This document shows, piece after piece, positions 46,463 through 56,024 of a stretch of DNA of 64,000 nt (position 1 is the stretch's first letter; every line of letters starts with the position of its first letter). Source of the stretch: RI-92 sp037384645 (GTDB taxonomy: Bacteria > Pseudomonadota > Gammaproteobacteria > UBA6429 > Thiohalophilaceae). A model generated the notes under the pieces. That model searched no databases. It was not told where the DNA came from and saw only the letters and a program-made list of their open reading frames with translations. The position numbers and the translations under genes were made by a program. The DNA lies in the NCBI GenBank assembly GCA_037384645.1, contig JARRNT010000041.1, forward strand, positions 1-64,000, read 5' to 3'.

Positions 46463-47218
46463 ATGATGGAAAAAAGCGCTATTCAGGTGATTGATCGCAT
46501 GTCCACTCTGCTGGATGCCGTGGCCCGTTATCCCGAGCCGGTCAGCCTTAAAATCCTTGCCGCCGAGACCGGTTTGCACAGCTCCACGGCACACCGAATC
46601 CTGGATTCCATGGCCGCCAACGGCTTTATCGAACGCGACCCTGGTGGCAAGTACCAGCTGGGACGCAAACTGTTACGCCTGGGCAGCCGGGTACATGCCA
46701 CCGCCGACCTGCGCGGCCTGGCCCTGCCGGTCATGCGCCGCCTGCGTGACGAGCTGGGTGAAACCATTAACCTGACCCTGCGCGAGGGTGACGAAGTGGT
46801 CTACGTAGAGAAGGCCACGCCCAATCGTATGATGCACGTACAACAATTGATCGGCAGCCGTGCACCTCTGCATGTCACCGCAGTCGGCAAACTGATGCTG
46901 GCCATGGAGGGTGACGAGGAATGTCGCAATTATGCCATGCGTACCAACCTGCCCGCCTATACCCGCAACACCATCAATAATCTGCCCAAGTTACTCGACG
47001 AGACAGAACGCCTGCGGGCACAGGGCTATGCCTATGATAATGAGGAAGCCGAGATCGGTGTGGGCTGTATCGGTACGCTGATCCACGATGCCAGCGGTAA
47101 CGTCATCGCCGGCCTGTCGGTCTCCGCTCCGATTGATCGGCGCAAATCGGAATGGATTACCAACCTCGCCCGCGCCGCCCGGGAAATTTCCGAAGCCCTG
47201 GGTTACCGCCCGGAGTAA
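46463..47218 (+). CDS. IclR-family transcriptional regulator
   Basis: 251-aa regulator. The N-terminal winged helix-turn-helix (about 5-65) contains PVSLKILAAETGLHSSTAHR and FIERDPGGKYQLGRKLLRLG. The ligand domain has VYVEKATPNRMMHVQQLIGS, HVTAVGKLML and EEAEIGVGCIGTLIHDASG. ATG 46463 or 46466 is the natural start; the longer reading would translate the operator palindrome. It is divergent from the transketolase-DUF1537 operon and likely controls it and itself, probably responding to a sugar acid or aromatic acid. Confidence 0.9.
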   Translation: MMEKSAIQVIDRMSTLLDAVARYPEPVSLKILAAETGLHSSTAHRILDSMAANGFIERDPGGKYQLGRKLLRLGSRVHATADLRGLALPVMRRLRDELGETINLTLREGDEVVYVEKATPNRMMHVQQLIGSRAPLHVTAVGKLMLAMEGDEECRNYAMRTNLPAYTRNTINNLPKLLDETERLRAQGYAYDNEEAEIGVGCIGTLIHDASGNVIAGLSVSAPIDRRKSEWITNLARAAREISEALGYRPE

Positions 47219-47248
47219 AAGCCACAATCCCCGCGTTTTGCCTGCGGC

Positions 47249-48544
47249 TCATTCAGATTTGTTAAGCGTAAATCGACGTCCGCGCAGGTACCGATACAGT
47301 GTTTCAAGCACAAGACTGGCCGCGAAGACCGCCCAGACGGCCCAGAAGGCTAATGTATCGGAACGCCACAGGTGGACCTGCAGGACCACGAACACCACGG
47401 TTACGACAACCAGGCCGGTGACGATCACACTACGTCGACCGCCATACTCTCCAAGCAGGCGCCAGTGGGCAGATAACACGGCAAGATAAACCACCATAAA
47501 TACGGCACTGGTGATCGAAGTAATGCCATTGAGGTTGAATACCAATGCAAATACAATGCTAAGCAGCGCAGTGATGTAAAGCCCTTCCGAGGCATGCAGC
47601 CAGCGCTTGCGTTCGAATAATTCGGGCAGCTCTCCTTCACGCGCCAGGGCATAGGCCACATTGGCCCCACCATAAAGCGTGGCATTCAGGGCCGAGGCAA
47701 TCGAGAACAGCGCACCGAGCGAAACAAAAACATAGCCCCAATGCCCCAGAAAGGGTTTGGCAGCTTCGGCCAGGGCAAAATCCTTGGCTTGCGTAATCCG
47801 GCTTAAGGATAAATTACCCACCGCGACGACAGCAACCAGGACATACACGACGGTAACAACCGCGATGCTGAGATAAATTGCGCGGGGCACGTTGCGCCTG
47901 GGATCCTGTATATCCTCTGCGGCGTTGGTAACCAGGCCGAATCCCATGTAGGAAAGAAAAAACACGGCGATACCGTTTAAAATCCCACTGGCATGTTCGC
48001 TATCCACCTGCGGTTCGATCCAGCCCAGCTTGACTGAACCCAGCCCAAGGACAATAAACAAACCCAGTATGACCAGCTTGATCGAGACGATACCGAATTC
48101 CGCCTCACCCACCTTATCAGTACCGAGCAGTTCAAGCCCCAGGAAAACGACGATGATTCCGATCTCAACACCGCCCCTGGCCATCGCTGAAGCCGGCAAA
48201 TGGAACAGGGGGAGAAAATAACCGGCAAAGCCCTTGGCGAACAGGGCCAGGGAAATGACATAGGTCAGCCAGAACAGGAAACTCAGGGCGCCGGTCAGCA
48301 GGTTGTCGCCAAAACCGCGCAGGACAAATTCCATGGGGCCGGCATTAGAAATAATTTCTGAGCCCAGGGCCGCGTAAGAGTAAGCGACCAGGACAGCAAC
48401 TACCCCGGAAGCAATGAAGACCAATGGCAGGTTGTGCCCGGCGATCTTGGCACCAAGGCCGAATACTGAAAATATACTGGCGCCAATCATGGTGCCAACC
48501 GCAATGGCTGTAGCCTGGAGAAGATTCAATTTCTTATCGGACAT
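47249..48544 (-). CDS. APC-family amino acid permease
   Basis: 431-aa inner-membrane secondary transporter with about 12 helices. TM1 has ATAIAVGTMIGASIFSVFGLG (as VGTMIGASIFSVFG), the family's unwound glycine segment; TM6 has NGIAVFFLSYMGFGLVTNAAED and then RNVPRAIYLSI. The substrate is unknown. It is convergent with the IclR gene and shows no operon partner. Confidence 0.88.
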   Translation of the reverse strand: MSDKKLNLLQATAIAVGTMIGASIFSVFGLGAKIAGHNLPLVFIASGVVAVLVAYSYAALGSEIISNAGPMEFVLRGFGDNLLTGALSFLFWLTYVISLALFAKGFAGYFLPLFHLPASAMARGGVEIGIIVVFLGLELLGTDKVGEAEFGIVSIKLVILGLFIVLGLGSVKLGWIEPQVDSEHASGILNGIAVFFLSYMGFGLVTNAAEDIQDPRRNVPRAIYLSIAVVTVVYVLVAVVAVGNLSLSRITQAKDFALAEAAKPFLGHWGYVFVSLGALFSIASALNATLYGGANVAYALAREGELPELFERKRWLHASEGLYITALLSIVFALVFNLNGITSITSAVFMVVYLAVLSAHWRLLGEYGGRRSVIVTGLVVVTVVFVVLQVHLWRSDTLAFWAVWAVFAASLVLETLYRYLRGRRFTLNKSE

Positions 48545-48669
48545 AACAACTCGGTTTTTTCTGACACGAAACAGGGGTCAGGGCAGTGTCAACGCAGTTA
48601 GCACTGACAACAACAGATTTACACCTTATGGTAACATGAAAAGCGATGGCGATATCCGGGCCGGCGCAT

Positions 48670-49974
48670 TTATAGCTGACCGCGATCCTTGATTTCGAGA
48701 TAGCGGTTTACGATATGAATGGGCAGACTGGCTGGCTCAACATCAAAGGCAAGCACTCCCTGGCGTTCAATTTTCTGATGCGCCTCGCGCCGATAATTCA
48801 AATATTGTTGTGCAGCCGCGTATTCCAGCGCTGACGTGAATCCACGCACCTCTGCATCCAGCATGGCATTGATACTGCATTCCTGCAGGCTGGCGACCAG
48901 CACCAGGTGGCGTTTGCGCAGCAAATACAAGGCAGGTAACAATTCCGTTTCGTCTTCATCGCGCAGGTTAGTCAAGAGTACGACCAGGGCGCGACGCCGT
49001 TGCTTACTCATCAGCCGCATCGCGGCCTGGGTATAATCAGGTGATAACAAACTGGGTTGTAAATCGTAGATCGCATTCAAAATGGCATTGACGCTGCCGA
49101 TCGACTTTTTCGGAGGCAACCAGCGGTCATGGCCGCTGAAGGTCATCAGGCCGACCGCATCCCCCTGACGCAGCGCCACATGAGACAATAATAAAATCGC
49201 ATTCAGCGTGTGATCGAAATGACTCAGCTCATCATCCTGGGCCAGCATTCGCCGCCCACAATCGAGCAGAAACACCACCTGCTGATCGCGTTCCTCCTGA
49301 TAATCGCGAGAAATCAGCTTGCGGGTCCTGGCCGTTGCGTTCCAGTCAATCTGGCGCAGGGAATCACCGTCACGATATTCGCGCAACTGATGAAAATCCA
49401 GACCTTCACCGCGCCGACGCTTACGCAAAATCCCCATCTGGTTCAGGCGTTGATCAGTGGCCAGCAGCGTGTATTTCATTACGCTGGAAAAATTCGGGTA
49501 GATCCTGATTTCAGACTGCAGCTCCTGAACGATATTCTTTTGCCAGAGCCCCAGTGCTGAATTGATGCGAATCTGGATCTTTTCAAAAATAGCCGGACCC
49601 CGCTCTATCGGTCTGATCTGGTATTGCAATCTGACCCAGTTGTTTGCCGGGATATTAACCTTCAACGGCAGTCCATCCTGTACCAGCGCGGCCGGATGGT
49701 GATCGAACACCTGCAGACTCAGCGGGTAGCGATAATGGTTGTGCAGGATCAAATCGACCTTTGACCATGTGCCGAGCGACTGCGCATGCATCAGTTTACG
49801 TTCTATCTGCAGTGGCTGCTTCTGCCAGACAGTCAGGGCATCGAACAGGAGGATACCGGCGAGTACAGAGCCAAGCACTGTCCAGTCCGGCTGGAGCACG
49901 GGAACAATAGAAAGCAACGTCACCGCACACAGGACGATGAGTAGTAACAGCAGCAGGCGTCGTGCCGGTATCAT
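48670..49974 (-). CDS. DUF58 domain protein (MoxR-associated)
   Basis: 434-aa protein with two N-terminal membrane helices (about 5-45) and a DUF58/vWA-like domain (GEGLDFHQLREYRDGDSLRQ; IDWNATARTRKLISRDYQ; VVFLLDCGRRM). The MIDAS-like motif LLDCGRRM departs from DxSxS. It overlaps the MoxR ATPase gene as ATGA and is the last gene of a six-gene membrane operon. MoxR-DUF58 pairs are thought to act as chaperone-like systems in envelope or enzyme maturation. Confidence 0.88.
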   Translation of the reverse strand: MIPARRLLLLLLIVLCAVTLLSIVPVLQPDWTVLGSVLAGILLFDALTVWQKQPLQIERKLMHAQSLGTWSKVDLILHNHYRYPLSLQVFDHHPAALVQDGLPLKVNIPANNWVRLQYQIRPIERGPAIFEKIQIRINSALGLWQKNIVQELQSEIRIYPNFSSVMKYTLLATDQRLNQMGILRKRRRGEGLDFHQLREYRDGDSLRQIDWNATARTRKLISRDYQEERDQQVVFLLDCGRRMLAQDDELSHFDHTLNAILLLSHVALRQGDAVGLMTFSGHDRWLPPKKSIGSVNAILNAIYDLQPSLLSPDYTQAAMRLMSKQRRRALVVLLTNLRDEDETELLPALYLLRKRHLVLVASLQECSINAMLDAEVRGFTSALEYAAAQQYLNYRREAHQKIERQGVLAFDVEPASLPIHIVNRYLEIKDRGQL

Positions 49975-50957
49975 ATTCTCGGCGCCGTCACACTCTCCAG
50001 CAGACTCTGCAGGATAGAATCAGGGGTTTGACCTTCAATTTCCATTTCCGGCGAGAGCACAATGCGATGACGCAAAGCAGCAATGGCGATATCCTTAATG
50101 TCATCCGGCGTAACAAAGTCATGGCCATTAAGTATTGCCGCTGCCCGCCCGGCACGAATCAGGGCAATGCCACCGCGCGGGCCAGCGCCGACAGCGATCC
50201 CCGGCCAGTCACGGGTCTGACGCACGATACTGACGGCATATTCACTCACGCGCTGATCGACGGTTAATTGCGAAGTCACTTTTTGCAGGTTCACAATGTG
50301 GTCGGCATTGACCACGGTCTGAATGCTGTCAACATTGATTGAATCACCCACCTTGTTACTGGTGACATCATGCACCAGTCGGTGTTCCTCTTCCTGACCC
50401 GGGTAGCCAATGAGTATTTTCAGCAGGAAGCGATCCAGTTGTGCCTCCGGCAAAGGATAGGTGCCTTCCTGCTCAATTGGATTCTGGGTTGCCAGCGTCA
50501 TAAATGGCAGTTCCAGGTGAATCGGTCTGCCTTCAATCGATACCTGTTGTTCCTGCATGACCTCCAGCAATGCCGCCTGGGACTTGGCCGGAGCACGGTT
50601 GATTTCATCAGCAAGTAGCAGATTGGTAAACACCGGGCCCTTGCGAATTTTGAACGACTCGGATTTCATGTCATATATAGCATGTCCTGTCACATCACTC
50701 GGCATCAGGTCAGGGGTGAACTGGATCCTGGCGAAACGTCCGTCAAAGGTTTTCGCCAGGGCCCTCACCAACAGGGTTTTACCCAGCCCTGGTACACCCT
50801 CTATCAGCACATGGCCGGAGGCAAGCAATGCAATCAAAATCTGGTTAACCACCCTGTCCTGGCCCACCACTGCCCGGCCAATCTCGCTGCGGATTTTTTT
50901 GATAGTTGCTGACGCTGCCTGGATATGTTCCGGACTGATATTGCTGGTCATCGTCAT
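49971..50957 (-). CDS. MoxR-family AAA+ ATPase
   Basis: 328-aa AAA+ protein. Walker A GVPGLGKT is at 54-61, Walker B LLADEINRAP, sensor 1 in MTLATQNPIEQEGTYPLPEA, and the arginine finger region AQLDRFLLKI. ATGA overlaps couple it to DUF4350 upstream and DUF58 downstream. Probably powers assembly or remodelling of a membrane or periplasmic target of this operon. Confidence 0.95.
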   Translation of the reverse strand: MTMTSNISPEHIQAASATIKKIRSEIGRAVVGQDRVVNQILIALLASGHVLIEGVPGLGKTLLVRALAKTFDGRFARIQFTPDLMPSDVTGHAIYDMKSESFKIRKGPVFTNLLLADEINRAPAKSQAALLEVMQEQQVSIEGRPIHLELPFMTLATQNPIEQEGTYPLPEAQLDRFLLKILIGYPGQEEEHRLVHDVTSNKVGDSINVDSIQTVVNADHIVNLQKVTSQLTVDQRVSEYAVSIVRQTRDWPGIAVGAGPRGGIALIRAGRAAAILNGHDFVTPDDIKDIAIAALRHRIVLSPEMEIEGQTPDSILQSLLESVTAPRI

Positions 50958-52105
50958 AGGCGTTTCCTTATCTTGCTTAGAATTTCAATATGCTGGGTAA
51001 ACTCATTTTCTTTATCGACAATACCGGCCTGCAAAGCAGAAAACACCCTGTCTGCCGGTATACCCGCCAGTTTCGCCAGTTTCTCGGCGAGTTGCCTGCT
51101 ACCCAGCCGCGACCATTGTGGTCTGGCGTGCGCGATCTGCTCTAATAATGCGTTCTTAACGTTCCGGTATAAGATATTGCGATTCTGATTACGCCACTGA
51201 TACAGGCCGACGGCAGCGATATGCTCGCGCAGGCTGCGTCTTACCCGGATTGCCGGTTTCTGAATCGGCCCGAAACGACGCGTGGTATACCACAGCCAGA
51301 ATATAACCAGCATACCCATCGCGACTACTGTCGCCGGGGCATTACGGTAAAGAATACTCAGCAATGAAGGCATATCATCATTCCGTACGATCCACAGAGT
51401 CTGGTTATCGTTGCCCATATGCACAAGCGTGTAAAGGAATGCGGCATTGTCATGCTCTCCAATGTGGGAGTTTTCCATAAATCGGAGATCGCTTAGCAAG
51501 GTGATATAACCCTGACCAATATGGTACTCAAGGATCTGACTCCCGTGCTTACCCTCTACATTCCAGGAAAGCGGATACTTGCTTTTGTTCTTCATCCAGC
51601 GTTGGCTGTCAAATGATACTTTCTTGTTCTCAATGCGCTTATTCACATGCACAACGACTGCCGCGTACGCATTTTTTGCGTTATGCTTGTTTGGTTTTGA
51701 CCTGAAGGCGACAACACCCAGTCGTTTAAAAAACAGGTCATCACCCATGACTACCCCGCCCTGAATCTGGCGTGCGCGTATAATCAAGTGGCCTCCACGT
51801 TTCACCCAGGCCATGAGTTCCCTGATTTTCCGTGCTGAAAGATCGTAGCGCCCGGTTGGTATCAGCAGCACATCGTGGTCAGGCGGCAGTGATTTCATCT
51901 TCAGCATGCTGGAGACGGTTTTGGTCTGCATGCCAAATTTTTCCAGGAAAGCTTCTGCTGCCAGGTATGGGTTCTGCATCGCTCTGGCGGAAAGGCCCGT
52001 ATCCTTTTCCTGAACGTGATATTCGAATGTATAGAAGAATCCCCCCACAGCTGCCGCAATGATGAAAACTGCCAGTCCGGCATAAACCAGGCTCTGACGC
52101 TTCAT
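50954..52105 (-). CDS. DUF4350 domain membrane protein
   Basis: 383-aa protein with an N-terminal helix (about 7-25), a GATase-like periplasmic DUF4350 domain (NPYLAAEAFLEKFGMQTKTV; HDVLLIPTGRYDLSARKIRE; WVKRGGHLIIRA) and a helix near 255-275 followed by a cytoplasmic tail. It overlaps both neighbours as ATGA. The family occurs in MoxR operons with unknown role. Confidence 0.85.
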   Translation of the reverse strand: MKRQSLVYAGLAVFIIAAAVGGFFYTFEYHVQEKDTGLSARAMQNPYLAAEAFLEKFGMQTKTVSSMLKMKSLPPDHDVLLIPTGRYDLSARKIRELMAWVKRGGHLIIRARQIQGGVVMGDDLFFKRLGVVAFRSKPNKHNAKNAYAAVVVHVNKRIENKKVSFDSQRWMKNKSKYPLSWNVEGKHGSQILEYHIGQGYITLLSDLRFMENSHIGEHDNAAFLYTLVHMGNDNQTLWIVRNDDMPSLLSILYRNAPATVVAMGMLVIFWLWYTTRRFGPIQKPAIRVRRSLREHIAAVGLYQWRNQNRNILYRNVKNALLEQIAHARPQWSRLGSRQLAEKLAKLAGIPADRVFSALQAGIVDKENEFTQHIEILSKIRKRL

Positions 52106-53598
52106 TTATCAACACCAAAATGTTTGCCCCAGGAAATACATAATTCATTCATCAGCCTGTCATCGGGATGCCGGTGTGCATAGGCGGCGTACTGCCATTG
52201 TCGCGTTAATGCCTGAAAATAGCTGGAGGCACTGTCTGCAACCTTGTCAGGGCTACTATTTACAATGCGAATACAATCACCTTCTGTTGCACTGCCACGC
52301 AGATTGATGCCGTCCCGATGAACCAGCGTTGTCAGTGCGCCACGATATAACAAACTCAGCGCTTCGATTAGCTTACCTTCCCGCCATAATCTCAGCGCGG
52401 TCGAACCTACATCATCGGGCAGGGATTCGGGGGTGATATCGAGCCCGAACAGGGAACCGGGATTCGTGCGAGGTGTATGCTGCTTCGACTGTGTTTTTGC
52501 CAGCGGCACCCATTGAATAAAAAAGTACACCAGCGCCATCAATACGACGGCGACCAGCACCCATAACATGACCTGTCCAAATACCGCCAGGCTATCGCCC
52601 AACCAGGACAGGCCTGACCAGGCTTGCTGATTGTTTTCAGTTTTATGTTTATGCCTTAACCGCCAGCCTCCGACCTTTTCTCGATGATGAAACGCCTTGC
52701 CACGCAGTATTTCGGTAATCGCCTGCCTGGCGACAGCATTGTTTGTTGCGGTTTTTGTAACAGCGGCCTGTCCGACCTTGGTTGCCGCCTGGGCTGTTGG
52801 CGTACAAAACATGCCGGCCAGCTGTAGCGTCAACATGCAGCAAATCAGCAGTACAGCCTGTCGGCTTAACACGCCAACACGTTGCGCAAGCTGGCGGAAA
52901 TTAATCTCAATATCCCAGCCTTCCAGTTGCGTTCGCCGATTAATATACAGCGAAAATCCTCCGGCAACATAAAATGGCTCAACCAGCATAAGCGTCAGAT
53001 ACCAGAAACTGTTGGCCAGCGGCCCGGCCCACCATGCCTGGCCATGGTGGAACAGCACGCTCATCAGTTTTGTCTGATAATAATTCGGCAAAAACATCAT
53101 TATCAGCCCATACAAACTGAAAAAGATGACAAGCTCGACTCCCAGGCAGATAAAGCCAAGCCCAACCGCATTGGCGCCCTGGCTTTTTTTCAGAACCCGT
53201 GCTCGTTTTGCCCGCTCCTGCCCGGAGAGTTTCTCCAACTGCCAGACGGGCAGGTTATAAGACCTGGCGATATCAAGGCGATATATCGTCAACAATTTAA
53301 GGCTATGCGGTAACAACACATTTCTCCACTCCTTGAGCAGAGAGCGGACCGTCACGATTTCACCAAATAGTGCCCGACTGAGGATGTGCATGGGTGCACG
53401 GTCATACACGGGCAGAAGCCACCAGAAGACAAACGCCGCCCAGAACGGATGCTGATTCAGTAAACTATTGATGATCAGAAAAACCGGCAGAGTGATGACG
53501 ATCCATGCGGCGATTACCTGGCGATACCGTCGCTGCAGCATCATGAAGCCCAGGTCCACCGCCTCCCAGGCCGGGCGTGGCCGTACCTGTGCTGTCAT
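52102..53598 (-). CDS. DUF4129 domain membrane protein
   Basis: 498-aa multi-pass protein with about six helices in the first 270 residues, another near 350, and a C-terminal cytoplasmic DUF4129 domain (LRLWREGKLIEALSLLYRGA; HRDGINLRGSATEGDC; FQALTRQWQYAAYAHRHP). ATG 53598 lies four bases after the stop of the SpoIIM-like frame; a GTG at 53613 would overlap it. Part of the MoxR operon; function unknown. Confidence 0.83.
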   Translation of the reverse strand: MTAQVRPRPAWEAVDLGFMMLQRRYRQVIAAWIVITLPVFLIINSLLNQHPFWAAFVFWWLLPVYDRAPMHILSRALFGEIVTVRSLLKEWRNVLLPHSLKLLTIYRLDIARSYNLPVWQLEKLSGQERAKRARVLKKSQGANAVGLGFICLGVELVIFFSLYGLIMMFLPNYYQTKLMSVLFHHGQAWWAGPLANSFWYLTLMLVEPFYVAGGFSLYINRRTQLEGWDIEINFRQLAQRVGVLSRQAVLLICCMLTLQLAGMFCTPTAQAATKVGQAAVTKTATNNAVARQAITEILRGKAFHHREKVGGWRLRHKHKTENNQQAWSGLSWLGDSLAVFGQVMLWVLVAVVLMALVYFFIQWVPLAKTQSKQHTPRTNPGSLFGLDITPESLPDDVGSTALRLWREGKLIEALSLLYRGALTTLVHRDGINLRGSATEGDCIRIVNSSPDKVADSASSYFQALTRQWQYAAYAHRHPDDRLMNELCISWGKHFGVDK

Positions 53599-53602
53599 CT
53601 TT

Positions 53603-54482
53603 TCAAGCTGCACGGCGATAACGTCCAGCCAATACGAAATAACTCAGGACAAAAATCCAGAGCCCCGCCCCCACGCTGAATTTTATGTCGGGCGCGATCG
53701 CCCCTTTTGATGACCAGAATGCCTCAATAAATGCCGCAATCAACAGCATCAGGATCACACCGTATACCATTTTCATACTGGTACGACTTGCCTGTTTCAG
53801 GGCTTCCAGCCGCGTATACTGACCAGGACTGATCAGGGCCAGGCCCAGATTCAGGCCAGCCATGCCAGCTATTACAATTGCGGTCAACTCAAATGCACCA
53901 TGCCCAATGACAAAAGCGAAAAATGTCTTACTATAGCCGATCTGTACCAGGTGCCCGGTGACGGCACCGATCGAAAGCCCGTTGTAAATCAGGAAAAACA
54001 ATGTCCCCAGGCCGAACAGGATACCACCGGCGAATGTCCGAAAACCGATCCCGATATTATTTTTAATATAAACACCGAACATCAAAAAATCGTCACTCGA
54101 TGCCCGATTACGTCCGATGAATTTATTATCAGGATTGTACATCTGGCGAAACTGGCTGACCTTTTGCGGTGGCAGCACACTGTACACCAGCTCAGGCGAG
54201 ACCTGAATGGCAAGTGCGATACCAACGAGCGGCCCATACAATAACAAAAATGATACCGCTGAGAACCAGCTGGTTGAGATAATCGATTAAATGAGCACTG
54301 TAGTGGCGGGACTGGGCAAGGGACAGATGATGGCAAAGCTGGCGGTACAGATGAGGGATTTCTGCACTATTTTTGAACTGCGGGCGTTTTTCTTTTGGTA
54401 TTGATGTATTTTGCGAATCCAGCCACAGCTCGAACTGTCGCCATTGAGACTGATACTTAGCGGTAAAACTGTCCTGATTCAT
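53603..54482 (-). pseudogene. SpoIIM-family membrane protein, frameshifted with internal deletion
   Basis: The gene starts at ATG 54482 (MNQDSFTAKYQSQW) and reads family sequence to HYSAHLIDYLNQLVLSG. Near 54245 the frame breaks. A second frame runs to 53603 with LLYGPLVGIALAIQ, SPELVYSVLPPQKVSQFRQM, IGHGAFELTAIVIAGMAGLN and four to five helices. Homologues carry about 40 residues (basic amphipathic segment and the start of TM1) between these halves, so an out-of-frame deletion is likely. The start overlaps the RDD stop. The downstream frame might be translated alone from TTG 54247, giving a truncated protein. Confidence 0.7.
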
Positions 54483-55159
54483 CTGCGCCCCAGCATCCAG
54501 TTTGCGTATTGCACTATCCGTTTGACCGCCATTTCATTTTTCATCCTGGTAACACCCTGGAGGATATTCGCCAGTTCATTACATCGCTCAGAAGTCAGCA
54601 AAGGAATACGTTCAGCAAACTGGATCATTGCCCTTTGCTCTGCGGCGGTGAAAGGCACTGGTGGCGACTTCGGTGACTCCTGGGGTATCTCCGCTGCCTG
54701 CATGACCTTGTCCTGGTACACAACTATCGTCCCCGCCGCCAGGTCCCCCAGACGTTTGAAATCCTGGTTAAACAACATGGTAACGACACCGAAGCCATAC
54801 ATAAAAGGCAGAAAATCGACAGCCCTTAACAGGTTGCGTATCAGCGATGACTGCCATGACACTTCGGTACCATCATCATTCACCGCCTTGATACCGAGTG
54901 AGCGCTTACCCGGGGTCGCGCCCTGTCTATACACTTCAAACACCACCGGGTAAAACCATTCCAGCAAAAACATCATAATAAGTAGAATACCAATACCGGT
55001 ATGTCCAAATATGGACAAGACTATCGACAGCACGGTATAGATCGCTACCCGAATCAAAAAATCGATTAGCCAGGCATAGGCGCGGGGAGCAGGTCCCGCA
55101 ACTCGAAGTCCCAGCTCAACGCCCTCCGGGGTCTGGATGGCACGACGCGTATCGATCAT
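54479..55159 (-). CDS. RDD family membrane protein, first gene of the MoxR operon
   Basis: 226-aa protein with the RDD domain in residues 10-150: PRAYAWLIDFLIRVAIYTVL contains the Arg-Asp pair variant, and GATPGKRSLGIKAVNDDGTE is the family loop. It has three to four helices and a soluble C-terminal tail. It overlaps the SpoIIM-like start by four bases and opens the minus-strand operon ending at 48670. Confidence 0.88.
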   Translation of the reverse strand: MIDTRRAIQTPEGVELGLRVAGPAPRAYAWLIDFLIRVAIYTVLSIVLSIFGHTGIGILLIMMFLLEWFYPVVFEVYRQGATPGKRSLGIKAVNDDGTEVSWQSSLIRNLLRAVDFLPFMYGFGVVTMLFNQDFKRLGDLAAGTIVVYQDKVMQAAEIPQESPKSPPVPFTAAEQRAMIQFAERIPLLTSERCNELANILQGVTRMKNEMAVKRIVQYANWMLGRR

Positions 55160-55261
55160 TGGCTGTGTATTCCGAAAAATACTACCTGCATCCTGTTACA
55201 CCCTGAGCTCGTGATTTACACCTCAATGAATACACCAAAGCGTTTTTAAAACCATTTTCCA

Positions 55262-55810
55262 CTACGGCCAGTGTACTTGTTGTTGCGCGGAATGTGCGCG
55301 TTGGAGGTAATGATTATATGCCGGTATTCCTGCCGCCGCGAACACACCTCCCAGCATAATGATAAACATCACCAGCGCGAGGATGACATTAGCCGTCGTG
55401 TTTGGCGGCGGCGGTGCGCCATAGTCATTAGCACCCTGAGTTCCGGGAATAAGCAGGAAGATCAGGTTAACCAGCGGCAACAAAGTCAGGAGTGACAGCC
55501 AGCCTGTCACATTGAAGTCGTGCGCGCGTCGTATGGCCAGCATTATGGAATACACGAACATGAAGGCATAGACAGCCATCATCAACAACCAGCCAATCTG
55601 TACGCCCTGGCTACCGAGATTGATCACCAATACCGTGCTCAAAATCGTGGCCGCCAGCAAGCTTAAAACACTAACACTAGCAGTGTAAGCAAGATAGCGT
55701 ATCCTGCCGATACGACCCTTAACACTAAACCACTTTATTTTCGCATATACTTCTGTGCCAGCCCCATCTACCCGGCTTTGCGGTGCCTGATAACGATTGT
55801 AGTCTGACAT
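55262..55810 (-). CDS. DUF805 membrane protein with pilin-like C-terminal helix
   Basis: 182-aa protein. The DUF805 core (KIKWFSVKGRIGRIRYLAY; AIRRAHDFNVTGWLSLLTLL; FLLIPGTQGANDYGAPPPPN) has four helices. A last helix reads GGVFAAAGIPAYNHYLQRA, close to the N-terminal helix of type IV pilins (AAIAIPAYQDY). ATG 55810 follows GGGGGTG. It lies about 215 bases beyond the end of the PilT/PilU ATPase gene, same strand. Confidence 0.83.
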   Translation of the reverse strand: MSDYNRYQAPQSRVDGAGTEVYAKIKWFSVKGRIGRIRYLAYTASVSVLSLLAATILSTVLVINLGSQGVQIGWLLMMAVYAFMFVYSIMLAIRRAHDFNVTGWLSLLTLLPLVNLIFLLIPGTQGANDYGAPPPPNTTANVILALVMFIIMLGGVFAAAGIPAYNHYLQRAHSAQQQVHWP

Positions 55811-56024
55811 CACACCCCCTTACTGCACAGGACCAGCAGCTGTTTGTCTTTCATGGTATCCAAAATATTCCGGTCTTACCATAACAGCCAGGCAGATACT
55901 CTATCCAATAGCCGTGCAGTGGTGTATGTCTGATCGCTCCCCAGCCTAATCGAGTTTGCGCTTTAAAAACCCTTAATTTATACGGGGTAGAGTCTGACGA
56001 GCTTGCGATTCCGCCCAGCCCTGG

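Noticed and set aside
53603..54482. Sporulation gene
   Set aside because: SpoIIM-like proteins occur in MoxR operons of non-sporulating bacteria; context is not sporulation.
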